In this document: one piece after another, positions 20,265 through 29,580 of the stretch
Layout: every line of letters begins with the position of its first letter
Numbering within the stretch: the stretch's first letter is position 1
NCBI GenBank assembly: GCA_965276665.1
Contig: OZ255620.1
Span: 4,340,001 to 4,404,000, forward strand
Source of the DNA: CAWGJC01 sp965276665
Lineage (GTDB): Bacteria; Pseudomonadota; Alphaproteobacteria; Acetobacterales; Acetobacteraceae
Length of the DNA: 64,000 nt
Reading direction: 5' to 3'
The notes under the pieces: generated by a model
What the model saw: the letters and a program-made list of their open reading frames with translations, nothing else
What the model was told of the DNA's origin: nothing
Databases searched by the model: none
Position numbers and translations under genes: made by a program

Positions 20265-21929
20265 ATGTCCGACACAGTCCGCAACACGCCGGGGACGCCC
20301 GATGGGCGCGCGCGGTCGCATGGCGCACCCGATTCCAAGGCCGGTGGAACGCCCGGGGCCGTCCCCCGGGCCTGGCCGTTCGAGGAGGCGGCCAAGCTCG
20401 CCGCGCGGCTCGCGGCCAGCGGGAAAGCCGAGGCGCTGTTCGAGACCGGGTACGGCCCTTCCGGCCTGCCGCATATCGGCACGTTCGGCGAGGTCGCGCG
20501 CACCTCCTGGGTCCGGCATGCCTTCACCACGCTGACCGGAATGCCCTCCCGCCTGCTCGCCTTCAGCGATGACATGGACGGGCTGCGCAAGGTGCCGGAC
20601 AACATGCCGAACCAGGCGATGCTGGCCGAGCATCTCGGCAAGCCGCTGACCGAAATCCCCGACCCGTTCGGCACGCATCCGAGCTTCGGCGCGCACAACA
20701 ATGCGCGGCTGCGCGCCTTTCTCGACAGTTTCGGCTTCGAGTACGAATTCGCCTCCTCGACCGCGTATTACCGCGCCGGCACCTTCGATCGCGCGCTCCG
20801 CCGCGTGCTCGAACGCTACGACGCCGTCACCGCGGTGATCCTGCCGACGCTCGGGCCGGAGCGGCGGGCGACCTACTCGCCCTTTCTGCCGATCCATCCG
20901 GAGACCGGGGTGGTGATGCAGGTGCCGATCGAGGCGCGCGACGTGGCCGGCGGCCGTATCGCCTGGCGCGATCCGGCCAGCGGCGCGCGATTCGAGACCA
21001 GCGTGACAGGGGGCGCCTGCAAATTGCAGTGGAAGGCCGACTGGGCGATGCGCTGGTATGCGCTCAGCGTCGATTACGAGATGTCGGGCAAGGATCTCAT
21101 CGACAGTGTCCGCCTCTCCGGCCGGATCTGCAAGATCCTCGGCGCCGACCCGCCGGCCGGCGTCACCTACGAGCTGTTCCTCGACGAGCACGAGAAGAAG
21201 ATCAGCAAATCGAAGGGAAACGGGCTCTCGGTCGAGGAATGGCTGCGCTATGCGCCGCCCGAAAGCCTCGGACAATTCATGTACAACGCCCCGCAGCGGG
21301 CGAAGCGCCTCTATTTCGACGTCATCCCGCGGGCGGTAGACGAATATCTGGCCAACGCCGCCAAGGCGCGCGAGCAGCAGGAGGCGGAGCGGCAGACCAA
21401 CCCGGCCTGGCACATCCATCTCGGCCGCACGCCCAATCATGACGGCAGCCCGGTCGGGTTCGCCATGTTGCTCAACCTGGCGAGCGTGGTGAATGCGGAC
21501 CGGCCGGAGATCCTTTGGGGCTTCATCCGCCGCTACAGCCCGGGCGCCTCGCCCGAGACGATGCCGTTCCTCGACCGGCTGGTCGGCCACGCCATCGCCT
21601 ATTACCGGGATTTCGTCCGCCCGGCGAAGCGCTACCGGCTGCCGACCGAGGCGGAGCGGGCAGCACTCGCCGATCTCGCCGAGACCTTGCGCGGCATGGC
21701 GCCCGATGCCGTGCCGGAGCTGGTGCAGAACGCGGTCTATGAGGTGGGCAAGCGGCATGGCTATGCCGAGCGCCTGCGGGACTGGTTCGCCTGTCTCTAC
21801 CAGGTGCTGCTCGGCCAGTCGGAAGGGCCGCGTTTCGGCGCGTTCGCCGCGCTCTACGGTCTCGGCGAGACGGTGGCGCTGATCGAGGCCGCGCTGACCC
21901 GTGCGGGTGTGGAGGCGGATGCCTCCTGA
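20265..21929 (+). CDS. lysS: Lysyl-tRNA synthetase, class I
   Basis: Charges tRNA-Lys; 554 residues. It is the class I form typical of alphaproteobacteria and archaea rather than the class II LysS/LysU. The HIGH-type motif is GLPHIGTFGE (about residue 68) and the KMSKS-type motif is KISKSKGNGLS (about residue 311). DDMDGLRKVPDN and YSPFLPIHPETG are further class I LysRS hallmarks. The N-terminal ~35 residues are low complexity and the functional start may be later. The C-terminal helical anticodon-binding region is present. The gene overlaps the following MprF-like gene by about 11 bp. Confidence 0.95.
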   Translation: MSDTVRNTPGTPDGRARSHGAPDSKAGGTPGAVPRAWPFEEAAKLAARLAASGKAEALFETGYGPSGLPHIGTFGEVARTSWVRHAFTTLTGMPSRLLAFSDDMDGLRKVPDNMPNQAMLAEHLGKPLTEIPDPFGTHPSFGAHNNARLRAFLDSFGFEYEFASSTAYYRAGTFDRALRRVLERYDAVTAVILPTLGPERRATYSPFLPIHPETGVVMQVPIEARDVAGGRIAWRDPASGARFETSVTGGACKLQWKADWAMRWYALSVDYEMSGKDLIDSVRLSGRICKILGADPPAGVTYELFLDEHEKKISKSKGNGLSVEEWLRYAPPESLGQFMYNAPQRAKRLYFDVIPRAVDEYLANAAKAREQQEAERQTNPAWHIHLGRTPNHDGSPVGFAMLLNLASVVNADRPEILWGFIRRYSPGASPETMPFLDRLVGHAIAYYRDFVRPAKRYRLPTEAERAALADLAETLRGMAPDAVPELVQNAVYEVGKRHGYAERLRDWFACLYQVLLGQSEGPRFGAFAALYGLGETVALIEAALTRAGVEADAS

Positions 21930-23958
21930 CCTCGAACGCTGGCGGCATCATCTCCGCCATGCGCCGCCGCTGCTCGGCGTCGCGCTGCTGGTCGGCGCGA
22001 TCTATGTCGTGCAGCGGGAATTCCGCCATCTGAGCGTGACCGATATCCGCCACGCGCTCGGCGCGATCCCGCCGCGCCTGCTCGGCCTGGCGGCGCTCTG
22101 GACGCTGATCTCGTACGGCACGCTTACCTTCTACGACCGGCTCGCCTCGATCTATGCCGGGCATCGGGTGAGCTACCGCCGCGCCGCCTTCGCCTCGTTC
22201 TGCGCCTACGCGCTCGCGCATAATCTCGGCTTTTCGGCGGTCTCTGGCGCGGCGGTGCGCTACCGTCTCTACGCGCATTGGGGCCTTTCGCCGATGCAGA
22301 TCGCGAAGGTGGTCGCGTTCTGCTCGCTGACCTTCGCGCTCGGCGGCCTGCTGCTGGGCGGCGCGATCCTTCTCGTCGAGCCGAGCGCGATCCCGTTTTT
22401 CGGCGCGCATCTGCCACTCTGGGTGATGCGGGCGGTCGGCGTGCTGCTCTGGGCCGCGGATGCCGGCTACGTCGCGATCTCCTGCCAGATCGGCAAGATC
22501 CGGGTGTTCGGCCAGGAGATGACGCTGCCGCATTGGCGCACCGCACTCGTGCAGGTGCTGATCGCCACCGTGGATGTCGGCGCGACCGCGGCGATCTTCT
22601 ACGCGGTGCTGCCGGCGGCGCCCGGATTGAGCTATGTCCGCTTCGTCGGCATCTATCTCGCCTGCTATTCCGCCGGCTTGGTCGCGAGCCTGCCGGGGGG
22701 GATCGGCGTGTTCGACACCGCGATGCTGCTCGGGCTCGAACCCTTCCTGCCGGCGCCGGCCGTGGTCGGCGCGATCCTGATCTTCCGGCTTTATTACTAC
22801 ATCGTGCCGCTATTCCTGGCGGGCTCGCTGTTCGCCGGCAACGAGGTGCTGCTGCGCGGCCGGAAGGCGATCAGCCGCCCGTCCGCCGCGGCGCGCTGGA
22901 GCGAGCGGGATTTCGCGGTCGCCGCCTCCACCGGCGCGGTCGCGCTGTGCGGCGCGTTGCTGCTCTCGCTCAGCGTGCTCGCCCCGCATCCGGATTTTGC
23001 CTGGATCGATCCCGATTTCGCCGACATGGCGGCGAGCGCCGGGCAATACGTGCCCTCGCTGATCGGCACCGCGCTGATGCTGCTCGCGATCGCGCTCTCC
23101 CGCCGGGTGACGCTCGCCTGGGGGGCGACGATCGTGCTGCTGCTGGCGGGTGCGGCCTTCACCGCGGCGCAGGGCGCGCCGTCCTGGATCCCCGGCGTGC
23201 TGATCCTGGCCGTGCTGCTGGTGGCGCCGTTCCGCGCCGCCTATTACCGCCATGCCCGGCTGCTCAGCGACCCGCTGGAGGTCTCCACCGTGCTGCCGCT
23301 GATCGCGCTGATCGCCTGCGTGCTCACGCTCGGCGCGTTCCGCCGCCATGTGAGCCAGCTGCCGGCGAATAGCTGGTGGGAGGTGGTGCTGTCGCCCGCC
23401 ATCCCGAATCCGCTCCGCATCGCCACGCTGCTCGCGGTGGCGCTGGCGCTGGCCGCGGGCTGGCGGCTGCTGCGTCCGGCGCGCGTCGCCTGGCTTCCTT
23501 GGGACGAGGAGGCGCGGCTGCGCTTCGCCGCGCTCGATGCGAGCCCGCCCGCCGCCGCTGACGGCATGCTGCTCGGCGAGGGCGGCCGGGCGCTGATCGC
23601 GTTCCGCCGGCTCGGCCGGGTGCTGCTCGGGCTCGGCGACCCCGCCGGGGCGGAGGGCGACCGCATCTCGGCGATCTGGCGGCTGCGCGACCTCGCGCAT
23701 CAGGAAGGGCTGGAACCCGCCTTCTGGCGCGCCGGGTCCGAGCTGCTCCCCGTCTATGCCGATCTCGGCCTGACGCCGCTGCCGCTCGGCCGGGAGGGTC
23801 TGCCGCTCCCGGAGAGCGAGATCCCGCCGCCGCCGGCGGAGGCGAGCTATCTCTGCTGCGTCGTGCCGCGCGATCTTCGCATGCTGCTTCCCCTGCTGCC
23901 GGCGCTGGCCGCGCGGCCGCGACCGCTTCCCGAAGCCGAAATCGCCGCCGCGGGCTGA
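21919..23958 (+). CDS. MprF-like membrane protein (lysylphosphatidylglycerol synthase family) with shortened C-terminal domain
   Basis: 679 residues; ATG 21919 has GGAGG just upstream and lies inside the end of lysS. The N-terminal part is the LPG synthase/flippase membrane domain (HNLGFSAVSGAAVRYRLY, SLPGGIGVFDTAMLLGLEPF, FRLYYYIVPLFLAG). Further membrane segments follow to about residue 520. The C-terminal ~155 residues match the first lobe of the DUF2156 aminoacyl-PG transferase (IAFRRLGRVLLGLGDPAG, ISAIWRLRDLAHQEGLEPAFW, YADLGLTPLPLG). The protein then ends, whereas full MprF proteins have about 150-200 more residues carrying the second catalytic lobe. It may therefore be a flippase or an inactive or partner-dependent transferase. 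Neighbouring LysRS could supply Lys-tRNA (inference). Confidence 0.85.
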   Translation: MPPDLERWRHHLRHAPPLLGVALLVGAIYVVQREFRHLSVTDIRHALGAIPPRLLGLAALWTLISYGTLTFYDRLASIYAGHRVSYRRAAFASFCAYALAHNLGFSAVSGAAVRYRLYAHWGLSPMQIAKVVAFCSLTFALGGLLLGGAILLVEPSAIPFFGAHLPLWVMRAVGVLLWAADAGYVAISCQIGKIRVFGQEMTLPHWRTALVQVLIATVDVGATAAIFYAVLPAAPGLSYVRFVGIYLACYSAGLVASLPGGIGVFDTAMLLGLEPFLPAPAVVGAILIFRLYYYIVPLFLAGSLFAGNEVLLRGRKAISRPSAAARWSERDFAVAASTGAVALCGALLLSLSVLAPHPDFAWIDPDFADMAASAGQYVPSLIGTALMLLAIALSRRVTLAWGATIVLLLAGAAFTAAQGAPSWIPGVLILAVLLVAPFRAAYYRHARLLSDPLEVSTVLPLIALIACVLTLGAFRRHVSQLPANSWWEVVLSPAIPNPLRIATLLAVALALAAGWRLLRPARVAWLPWDEEARLRFAALDASPPAAADGMLLGEGGRALIAFRRLGRVLLGLGDPAGAEGDRISAIWRLRDLAHQEGLEPAFWRAGSELLPVYADLGLTPLPLGREGLPLPESEIPPPPAEASYLCCVVPRDLRMLLPLLPALAARPRPLPEAEIAAAG

Positions 23959-23997
23959 GCCCGCGCGCCGGCGACCCGTCCGTCTCAGGAGATCATC

Positions 23998-26148
23998 GTG
24001 CCCAGTAGAATTTTGCCGACCCGCATCTCCGAGGGCCTGCCCCATCCGCTCGGCGCCAGCTGGGACGGGCTCGGGGTGAATTTCGCGCTGTTCTCCGCCC
24101 ATGCGACAAAAGTCGAGCTCTGCCTGTTCGACGCCGCCGGCCGCACCGAGCTCGAACGGCTCGAATTGCCGGAATACACGGACGAGGTGTGGCACGGCTA
24201 CGTGCCGGATGCGCGGCCGCACACCATCTACGCCTATCGCGTGCACGGCCCCTACGAGCCCGAGCAGGGGCACCGGTTCAATCCGAACAAGCTGGTGCTC
24301 GACCCCTACGCGCTCGGCCATACCGGGGAGCTGCGCTGGGCGCCGGACGTGTTCGGCTACACGCTGGGCGGCAAGGCGGCCGATCTCGGCCTCGACACGC
24401 GCGACAGCGCGCCCTTCATGCCGAAATGCCGCGTCGTCGACCCGGCCTTCACCTGGGGCCGCGAGCGCGCGCCGCGCGTCGCCTGGGAGGAGACGATCTT
24501 CTACGAGACCCATGTGCGCGGCTTCACCAAGCGCTCGCCCGCGGTGCCGCCTGAATTGCGCGGCACCTTCGCCGGGCTCGGGACGAAGCAGGTCGTGGAT
24601 TACATCCGCTCGCTCGGCGTCACCTCGGTCGAGCTGCTGCCGGTGCACACCTTCATCAATGACAGCATGCTGTTGGAGAAGGGGCTCACCAATTACTGGG
24701 GCTACAACACGATCGGCTTCTTCGCGCCCGACGCGCGTTACGCGGCGCGCAATGCGGTGAACGAGTTCAAGGAGATGGTCGCGCATCTGCACGATGCCGG
24801 GCTCGAGGTGATCCTCGACGTCGTCTACAACCATACCGCCGAGGGCAACGAGCTCGGCCCGACGCTCTCCTTCCGCGGGATCGACAACGCCTCGTACTAT
24901 CGCCTGCTGCCCGACCAGCAGCGCTTCTACATCAACGACACCGGCACCGGGAACACGCTCAACCTGTCGCACCCGCGCGTGCTCCAAATGGTGACCGACA
25001 GCCTCCGCTACTGGGTGCAGGAGATGCATGTCGATGGGTTCCGCTTCGATCTCGCCACCATTCTCGGCCGCGAGACATACGGGTTCGACGAGGGCGGCGG
25101 GTTCCTCGACAGCTGCCGGCAGGATCCGGTGCTGTCCTCGGTCAAGCTGATCGCGGAACCCTGGGATGTCGGTCCCGGCGGCTACCAGGTCGGCGCCTTC
25201 CCGCCCGGCTGGGCGGAGTGGAACGATTCCTATCGCGACACGGTCCGAGCGTACTGGAAGGGTGACGAGGGGATGGTACCGGAGGTAGCAGCCCGGCTAT
25301 CAGCCTCGGCCGACAAGTTCAACCGCCGCGGCCGCAAGCCCTGGGCGAGCGTGAACTTCGTCACCGCGCATGACGGTTTCACCCTGCACGACGTCGTCAG
25401 CTACAACGACAAGCACAACGAGGCGAATGGCGAGGATAACCGCGACGGGCATTCCGACAACCGATCCTGGAATCACGGGGCGGAGGGTCCGACCGACGAT
25501 CCCGAGATCATCGAGCTGCGCGAGCGGCAGAAGCGCAATATGCTGGCGACGCTGCTGCTCTCGCAGGGCACGCCGATGATCGTCGCCGGCGACGAGCGCG
25601 GCCGCACGCAGAACGGCAACAACAATGCCTATTGCCAGGACAATGAGGTCAGCTGGGTGGACTGGACCGACACGATCGACGGCGAGGCGCTGACCCGGTT
25701 CGTCCGCCAGCTCATCGCGCTCCGCCATCGCTACCCGACCCTGCGCCGCGGCCGGTTCATGACCGGCGATGTCAACGAGGCCGCCGGCGTCAAGGACGTC
25801 ACCTGGATCAATGCCACCGGCGAGGAGATGACGCTCGACGATTGGCATGACGGCATGTCGCGCTGCTTCGGCATGCTGATGGACGGGCGCGCGCAGGCGA
25901 CCGGCATCCGCCGCCCGGCGAGCGACGCGACGCTGCTGATGATCCTGAACGCGCATCACGACGTGGTGGAATTCACCTTGCCACCCTGCACCGCCGGCAT
26001 GCGGTGGAACCTCATCTTCGACACCAACATCCCCGATGACAGCGAGGATCGCTCCTTCGCGATCGGCGAGGAATACACGGTGACCGGGCGATCGCTTCTC
26101 CTGCTCGCGCTGGAAGCCGCCCGCCGCCGCCCGCCGCCGCCGATCTGA
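23998..26148 (+). CDS. glgX: Glycogen debranching enzyme GlgX (copy 1)
   Basis: GH13 isoamylase-type enzyme that cleaves alpha-1,6 branches of glycogen or limit dextrin; 716 residues. The GTG start has AGGAG 6 nt upstream. An N-terminal CBM48 domain (HPLGASWDGLGVNFALFSA) precedes the barrel. Catalytic segments are VDGFRFDLATIL (nucleophile Asp near 348), KLIAEPWDVGPGG (acid/base Glu near 386) and VTAHDGFTLHD (transition-state Asp near 457). The ANGEDNRDG and NNNAYCQDNE motifs are typical of GlgX/TreX. The usual GDEFGRTQ reads GDERGRTQ here. A second, closely related copy lies at 56963-59092. No glgA, glgB, glgC or glgP is nearby. Confidence 0.93.
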   Translation: MPSRILPTRISEGLPHPLGASWDGLGVNFALFSAHATKVELCLFDAAGRTELERLELPEYTDEVWHGYVPDARPHTIYAYRVHGPYEPEQGHRFNPNKLVLDPYALGHTGELRWAPDVFGYTLGGKAADLGLDTRDSAPFMPKCRVVDPAFTWGRERAPRVAWEETIFYETHVRGFTKRSPAVPPELRGTFAGLGTKQVVDYIRSLGVTSVELLPVHTFINDSMLLEKGLTNYWGYNTIGFFAPDARYAARNAVNEFKEMVAHLHDAGLEVILDVVYNHTAEGNELGPTLSFRGIDNASYYRLLPDQQRFYINDTGTGNTLNLSHPRVLQMVTDSLRYWVQEMHVDGFRFDLATILGRETYGFDEGGGFLDSCRQDPVLSSVKLIAEPWDVGPGGYQVGAFPPGWAEWNDSYRDTVRAYWKGDEGMVPEVAARLSASADKFNRRGRKPWASVNFVTAHDGFTLHDVVSYNDKHNEANGEDNRDGHSDNRSWNHGAEGPTDDPEIIELRERQKRNMLATLLLSQGTPMIVAGDERGRTQNGNNNAYCQDNEVSWVDWTDTIDGEALTRFVRQLIALRHRYPTLRRGRFMTGDVNEAAGVKDVTWINATGEEMTLDDWHDGMSRCFGMLMDGRAQATGIRRPASDATLLMILNAHHDVVEFTLPPCTAGMRWNLIFDTNIPDDSEDRSFAIGEEYTVTGRSLLLLALEAARRRPPPPI

Positions 26149-26172
26149 CCGGGTGGCCGCCCGGAGAGGCGC

Positions 26173-26319
26173 TTAGAGCCTGTTTGGAAACGTGGTCTGT
26201 GAGTCATCTGGCGTGGCTTTCGGAGCACCGGAGCGGAGCGGCCTTGAGGGCCGTGAGCCTCGGCGCACAGGAAAAGCGCGTCAGATGGCCGCCAGAGCGC
26301 GTTTCCAAACAGGCTCTTA
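26173..26319. mobile_element. MITE-like element with 17-bp terminal inverted repeats and TTA duplication
   Basis: A 141-bp non-coding segment (26176-26316) is bounded by perfect 17-bp inverted repeats, GAGCCTGTTTGGAAACG and its complement. It is flanked on each side by TTA (26173-26175 and 26317-26319). A 3-bp TNA duplication and GAGCCTG-type ends are characteristic of part of the IS5 group (established knowledge), so this looks like a transposase-less derivative. The interior is partly self-complementary. The right TTA is exactly the TAA stop codon of the minus-strand HtrA gene. Confidence 0.75.
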
Positions 26320-27708
26320 GTCCGTCTCGCCGCCCCCGATCGGCAGCCCCACCCAGCGCTGCTCCTGGTTCCCGCGGACCAGCAGCAGCACGTAGCGGCG
26401 GCCGGCGGCGCGGGCCTTCTGCACCTCGCCCAGGTAGGCGGCCGGCGTGGCGACCGGCGTGTCGTCGACACGCAGCACGACATCGCCGGGATTGATGCCG
26501 TGCGCCATCGCGGCGGTGTTATTGGTGACATGGCTCACCACGACGCCCGTCTCCTGCGGCGTGAGCGCGTATCTCGCCCGCGTCGCCGGCGAGATCGGGG
26601 CAGTGGCCAGGCCGAGATCGGGCGCATCGGCGATCTGCGCCGAGGCGGCGCCGGTCATGTGCATCGTCTCCTTCGGCCCGTCGCTCGGATAGCCGGTGAC
26701 CCGCACCGGCACCGCGATGTCCTGCCCGTTCCGCCACACGCCGAGCGCGACGGTCTTGCCGATCTCTGTCATGCCGATCAGCCGCATCAGCGCGCGCGCG
26801 TCCGCGAAGCGCTCGCCCTCCATCGTGCGGATGATGTCGCCGGCCCGGATGCCGGCGGCGGCGGCGCTGCTGTTGGCGTCCACCTTCGCGACGATCGCGC
26901 CGCCATCCTGCTTGAGATCGAAGGAGGCGATCACGTCCTGGCTCACATCCTGCAGCGTGACGCCGATCCAGCCGGCGCGCACCTCCCCATAGGTGCGCAG
27001 GCGGTCGATGATGAACTTGGCGTCGTTCGAGGTGATCGCGAAGCCGAGCCCGATCGAGCCGCCATGCGGCCCGGTGTAGAGGGAGGTGTCGATGCCGACC
27101 ACCTCGCCATGGGAATTGATCAGCGGGCCGCCGGAATTGCCGTGATTGATCGCGGCGTCGGTCTGGATGAAATCGTCATAAGGGCTGTCGTTGATGTTGC
27201 GGTTGACCGCGCTGACGATGCCGGCGCTCACCGACATGCCGAGCCCGAGCGGGTTGCCGATGGTGAGCACCGGGTCGCCGATCTGCAGCTTGCTGCTGTC
27301 CCCGAAGGTCAGCGCGGGCAGGGGCTTGTCGGTATCGACCTTGATGATCGCGATATCGACCGAGCCGCCGAGGGCCAGCACATGCGCCCGGGCGCGCGAG
27401 CCGTCCGCGAAATGCACGGTGATCTGGAAGGCGTTGGCGACGACGTGCTTGTTCGTCGCGATGATGCCGGAGGGGTCGATGATGAAGCCCGAGCCGAAGA
27501 AATGCGCCCGGTCCGGCCGCACGCCGGCCGCATTGCGCGGCGTGTCGGCATCCGAGGGGCCCCAGACCGAGATGTTCACCACGCCGGGGAGCACCGGCTT
27601 GACGACGGCCGGGATGTCCATGCCGGGATCGCGGGCCAGGGCGGGCAGCGGCATGGCGACGCCAAGGCCGAGGAGAACGGCGTACAGGCGGGGGGCGAAC
27701 TCTCTCAT
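26317..27708 (-). CDS. HtrA/DegP-family periplasmic serine protease (A)
   Basis: 463 residues starting at ATG 27708, where a Sec signal peptide begins (MREFAPRLYAVLLGLGVAMP..., cleavage probably after ALA). The trypsin-like domain has the full catalytic triad: His88 in TNKHVV, Asp118 in GGSVDIAIIK and Ser192 in NHGNSGGPL. Two C-terminal PDZ domains follow (IGVTLQDVSQDV and TPQETGVVVSHV onward, the latter with GINPGDVVLRVDD). Role: periplasmic protein quality control. It lies downstream of a second HtrA gene in the same direction, with a terminator-like hairpin between them. Its stop codon is the duplicated TTA of a MITE-like element. Confidence 0.92.
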   Translation of the reverse strand: MREFAPRLYAVLLGLGVAMPLPALARDPGMDIPAVVKPVLPGVVNISVWGPSDADTPRNAAGVRPDRAHFFGSGFIIDPSGIIATNKHVVANAFQITVHFADGSRARAHVLALGGSVDIAIIKVDTDKPLPALTFGDSSKLQIGDPVLTIGNPLGLGMSVSAGIVSAVNRNINDSPYDDFIQTDAAINHGNSGGPLINSHGEVVGIDTSLYTGPHGGSIGLGFAITSNDAKFIIDRLRTYGEVRAGWIGVTLQDVSQDVIASFDLKQDGGAIVAKVDANSSAAAAGIRAGDIIRTMEGERFADARALMRLIGMTEIGKTVALGVWRNGQDIAVPVRVTGYPSDGPKETMHMTGAASAQIADAPDLGLATAPISPATRARYALTPQETGVVVSHVTNNTAAMAHGINPGDVVLRVDDTPVATPAAYLGEVQKARAAGRRYVLLLVRGNQEQRWVGLPIGGGETD

Positions 27709-27769
27709 CACGGGCGCTCCGATCTGCGAACATTGCCGATGTAGCACGATCGGGCGAGCGGACGTGAAA

Positions 27770-27800
27770 ACGGCGGAGGCCCTTGCGGGCGCTCCGCCGT
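27770..27800 (-). terminator. Rho-independent terminator downstream of HtrA gene B
   Basis: Read on the minus strand, a 9-bp perfect stem ACGGCGGAG/CTCCGCCGT closes a 13-nt loop and is followed directly by TTTTCACG. A second 7-bp hairpin (GCCGGGA/TCCCGGC, 27803-27826) lies just before it. Together they separate the two HtrA genes, so the downstream gene probably needs its own promoter or depends on read-through. Confidence 0.6.
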
Positions 27801-27837
27801 CGGCCGGGAGACACCGCTCCCGGCTCTTCACGCCTGA

Positions 27838-29346
27838 TCAGCCATTATCCGGCTGATCGCCGCCCTGGCTGCCACCGGGGCGCACGGCCACGAAGGCCGC
27901 CTGCCCGTTCCGCACGATGCGCAGCGCCAGATCCTGGCCGTTCTGCGCCGCGCTCCGGATCGCCGCCGCGGCATCGCGCGCCGTGCTGACGCTCTTGCTG
28001 CCGACGCCCACGATCAGGTCGCCCTGCTGGATGCCGGCCGCCGCGGCGGCCGAGTTCGGCTGCACCCGCGCCACCACCGCGCCATGCGCGTCGGCCGGCA
28101 GGTCGAGCTGGTCGCGCATGTTCGCATCGAGCGGGGCGAGCGCCACGCCGATGCCGTGCTGCGCATTGCCCTCGTCGGCGGAGGAATTATCCGCCGTCTG
28201 GTGCTCGTTGAGCCGGGCGACGGTCACGCTCATATCCTCGTGCTGGCCGTCGCGCACCACGGCGAGCTGCGCTTGCGTGTCCGGCGTCACCCCGGCGACA
28301 TCGACCGCGAGATCACGCGGATTGTCGACCTCCTGGCCGTTCACCGCGGTGATCAGGTCGCCCGGCTGCAGGCCGGCATGCGAGGCCGGGCTGTCCGGCT
28401 GCACCTGGGCCACCAAGGCGCCCTTGCCGTTCGTGACGTGCAGCGCGCTTGCCATGTCCGGTGTGATGCCCTGCGCCTCGACGCCGAGATAGCCGCGCGT
28501 CACATGGCCGCTCTTCTCGAGCTGCGCGACCACCGTCCGCACCGTGTCGGAGGGGATGGCGAAGCCGATGCCGACGGACCCGCCGGTCGGCGACAGGATC
28601 GCGGTGTTGATGCCGATCACCTTGCCGCCCTGGGTGAAGAGCGGGCCGCCGGAATTGCCCTGGTTGATCGGCGCATCGACCTGGATGAAGCTGTCATACG
28701 GCCCGTCGCCGATGTCGCGGCCACGCGCCGAGACGATGCCCGCCGTCACCGTGCCGCCGAGGCCGAACGGGTTGCCCATCGCGACCACCCACTGGCCGGG
28801 CTTCACGTCGTTCGATTCACCGAGCTCGATGAAGGGAAGCTTGTGCCCGGCATTGATCTTCAGCACCGCGACATCGGTGCGCGGATCGGTGCCGATGACC
28901 TTCGCCGGCAGCTGCGTGCCGTTGTCGAGCGTCACCTCGACCGACCGCGCGTCTCGCACCACATGGTTGTTGGTCACGACGGTGCCGTCGGCATCGATGA
29001 TGAAGCCCGAGCCGCGAGCCTCGACGGCACGCGGGCGGGCATTCGGCATCATCTGCCCGAACGGGAAGGGCAGGCCGCCACCGCCGCCCTGCTGGGCCTC
29101 GGGGGAATCGGCGCGGATATGGGTGGTGATGGACACCACCGCCGGCTTCACCTGGGTGACCAGGCTGCTGAAATCCGGCAGCAGCGTCGCGGAGGGCTGC
29201 GGCTGGATCGGAGCGGCCTGCGCGGGCGGCGCGCCCGGCTCGGTGGTGGTGGCGGCGCGTGCCACGGCGAAGCCGCCGAGCGCGGTGCCGGCGAGCAGCA
29301 CGCCGGTGAGCGCGAGACGGCGGCGTCGGCTGGTTTCGACTGACAT
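27838..29346 (-). CDS. HtrA/DegP-family periplasmic serine protease (B)
   Basis: 502 residues. ATG 29346 was chosen for its AGGAG Shine-Dalgarno and because a signal/anchor segment starts there (SRRRRLALTGVLLAGTALGG). Catalytic residues are His128 in VTNNHVV, Asp158 in DPRTDVAVLK and Ser232 in NQGNSGGPL. Two PDZ domains follow (YLGVEAQGITPDM... and a second starting near HGIGVALAPLDAN). Length and order match DegP/DegQ proteins of alphaproteobacteria. It is the more typical DegP of the pair and is probably the ancestral copy. A 234-bp leader region without other genes precedes it. Confidence 0.93.
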   Translation of the reverse strand: MSVETSRRRRLALTGVLLAGTALGGFAVARAATTTEPGAPPAQAAPIQPQPSATLLPDFSSLVTQVKPAVVSITTHIRADSPEAQQGGGGGLPFPFGQMMPNARPRAVEARGSGFIIDADGTVVTNNHVVRDARSVEVTLDNGTQLPAKVIGTDPRTDVAVLKINAGHKLPFIELGESNDVKPGQWVVAMGNPFGLGGTVTAGIVSARGRDIGDGPYDSFIQVDAPINQGNSGGPLFTQGGKVIGINTAILSPTGGSVGIGFAIPSDTVRTVVAQLEKSGHVTRGYLGVEAQGITPDMASALHVTNGKGALVAQVQPDSPASHAGLQPGDLITAVNGQEVDNPRDLAVDVAGVTPDTQAQLAVVRDGQHEDMSVTVARLNEHQTADNSSADEGNAQHGIGVALAPLDANMRDQLDLPADAHGAVVARVQPNSAAAAAGIQQGDLIVGVGSKSVSTARDAAAAIRSAAQNGQDLALRIVRNGQAAFVAVRPGGSQGGDQPDNG

Positions 29347-29580
29347 GTTATTCTCCTGGATGACCCTGGCTGGGTCCGGGCGAAAACCCGGCTTTGACAG
29401 CCGCAACATGGGGCCGGCAGGTGAACGCCACACTGGCGCCACGATGAAACCTGATTCACGTGGCGCTGCCAGAATGAAATCGGGTCCACGTGCCCTTCAG
29501 ACGGAACCCGCGAGGGCAGGGCCGTCCGAAGTTCCGTTCACGCCGGCGTTGGCGAGGTGGTTGCGGGTCGTTGCACGGCT

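Noticed and set aside
25590..25625. GDERGRTQ in GlgX copy 1 as an inactivating change
   Set aside because: The loop is outside the three catalytic carboxylates, which are all intact, so loss of function cannot be argued from it.
29347..29580. An ECF-sigma promoter (GGAAC on the minus strand near 29535) for the HtrA gene
   Set aside because: The -10 partner at the required spacing is absent, so the GGAAC match alone is not convincing.
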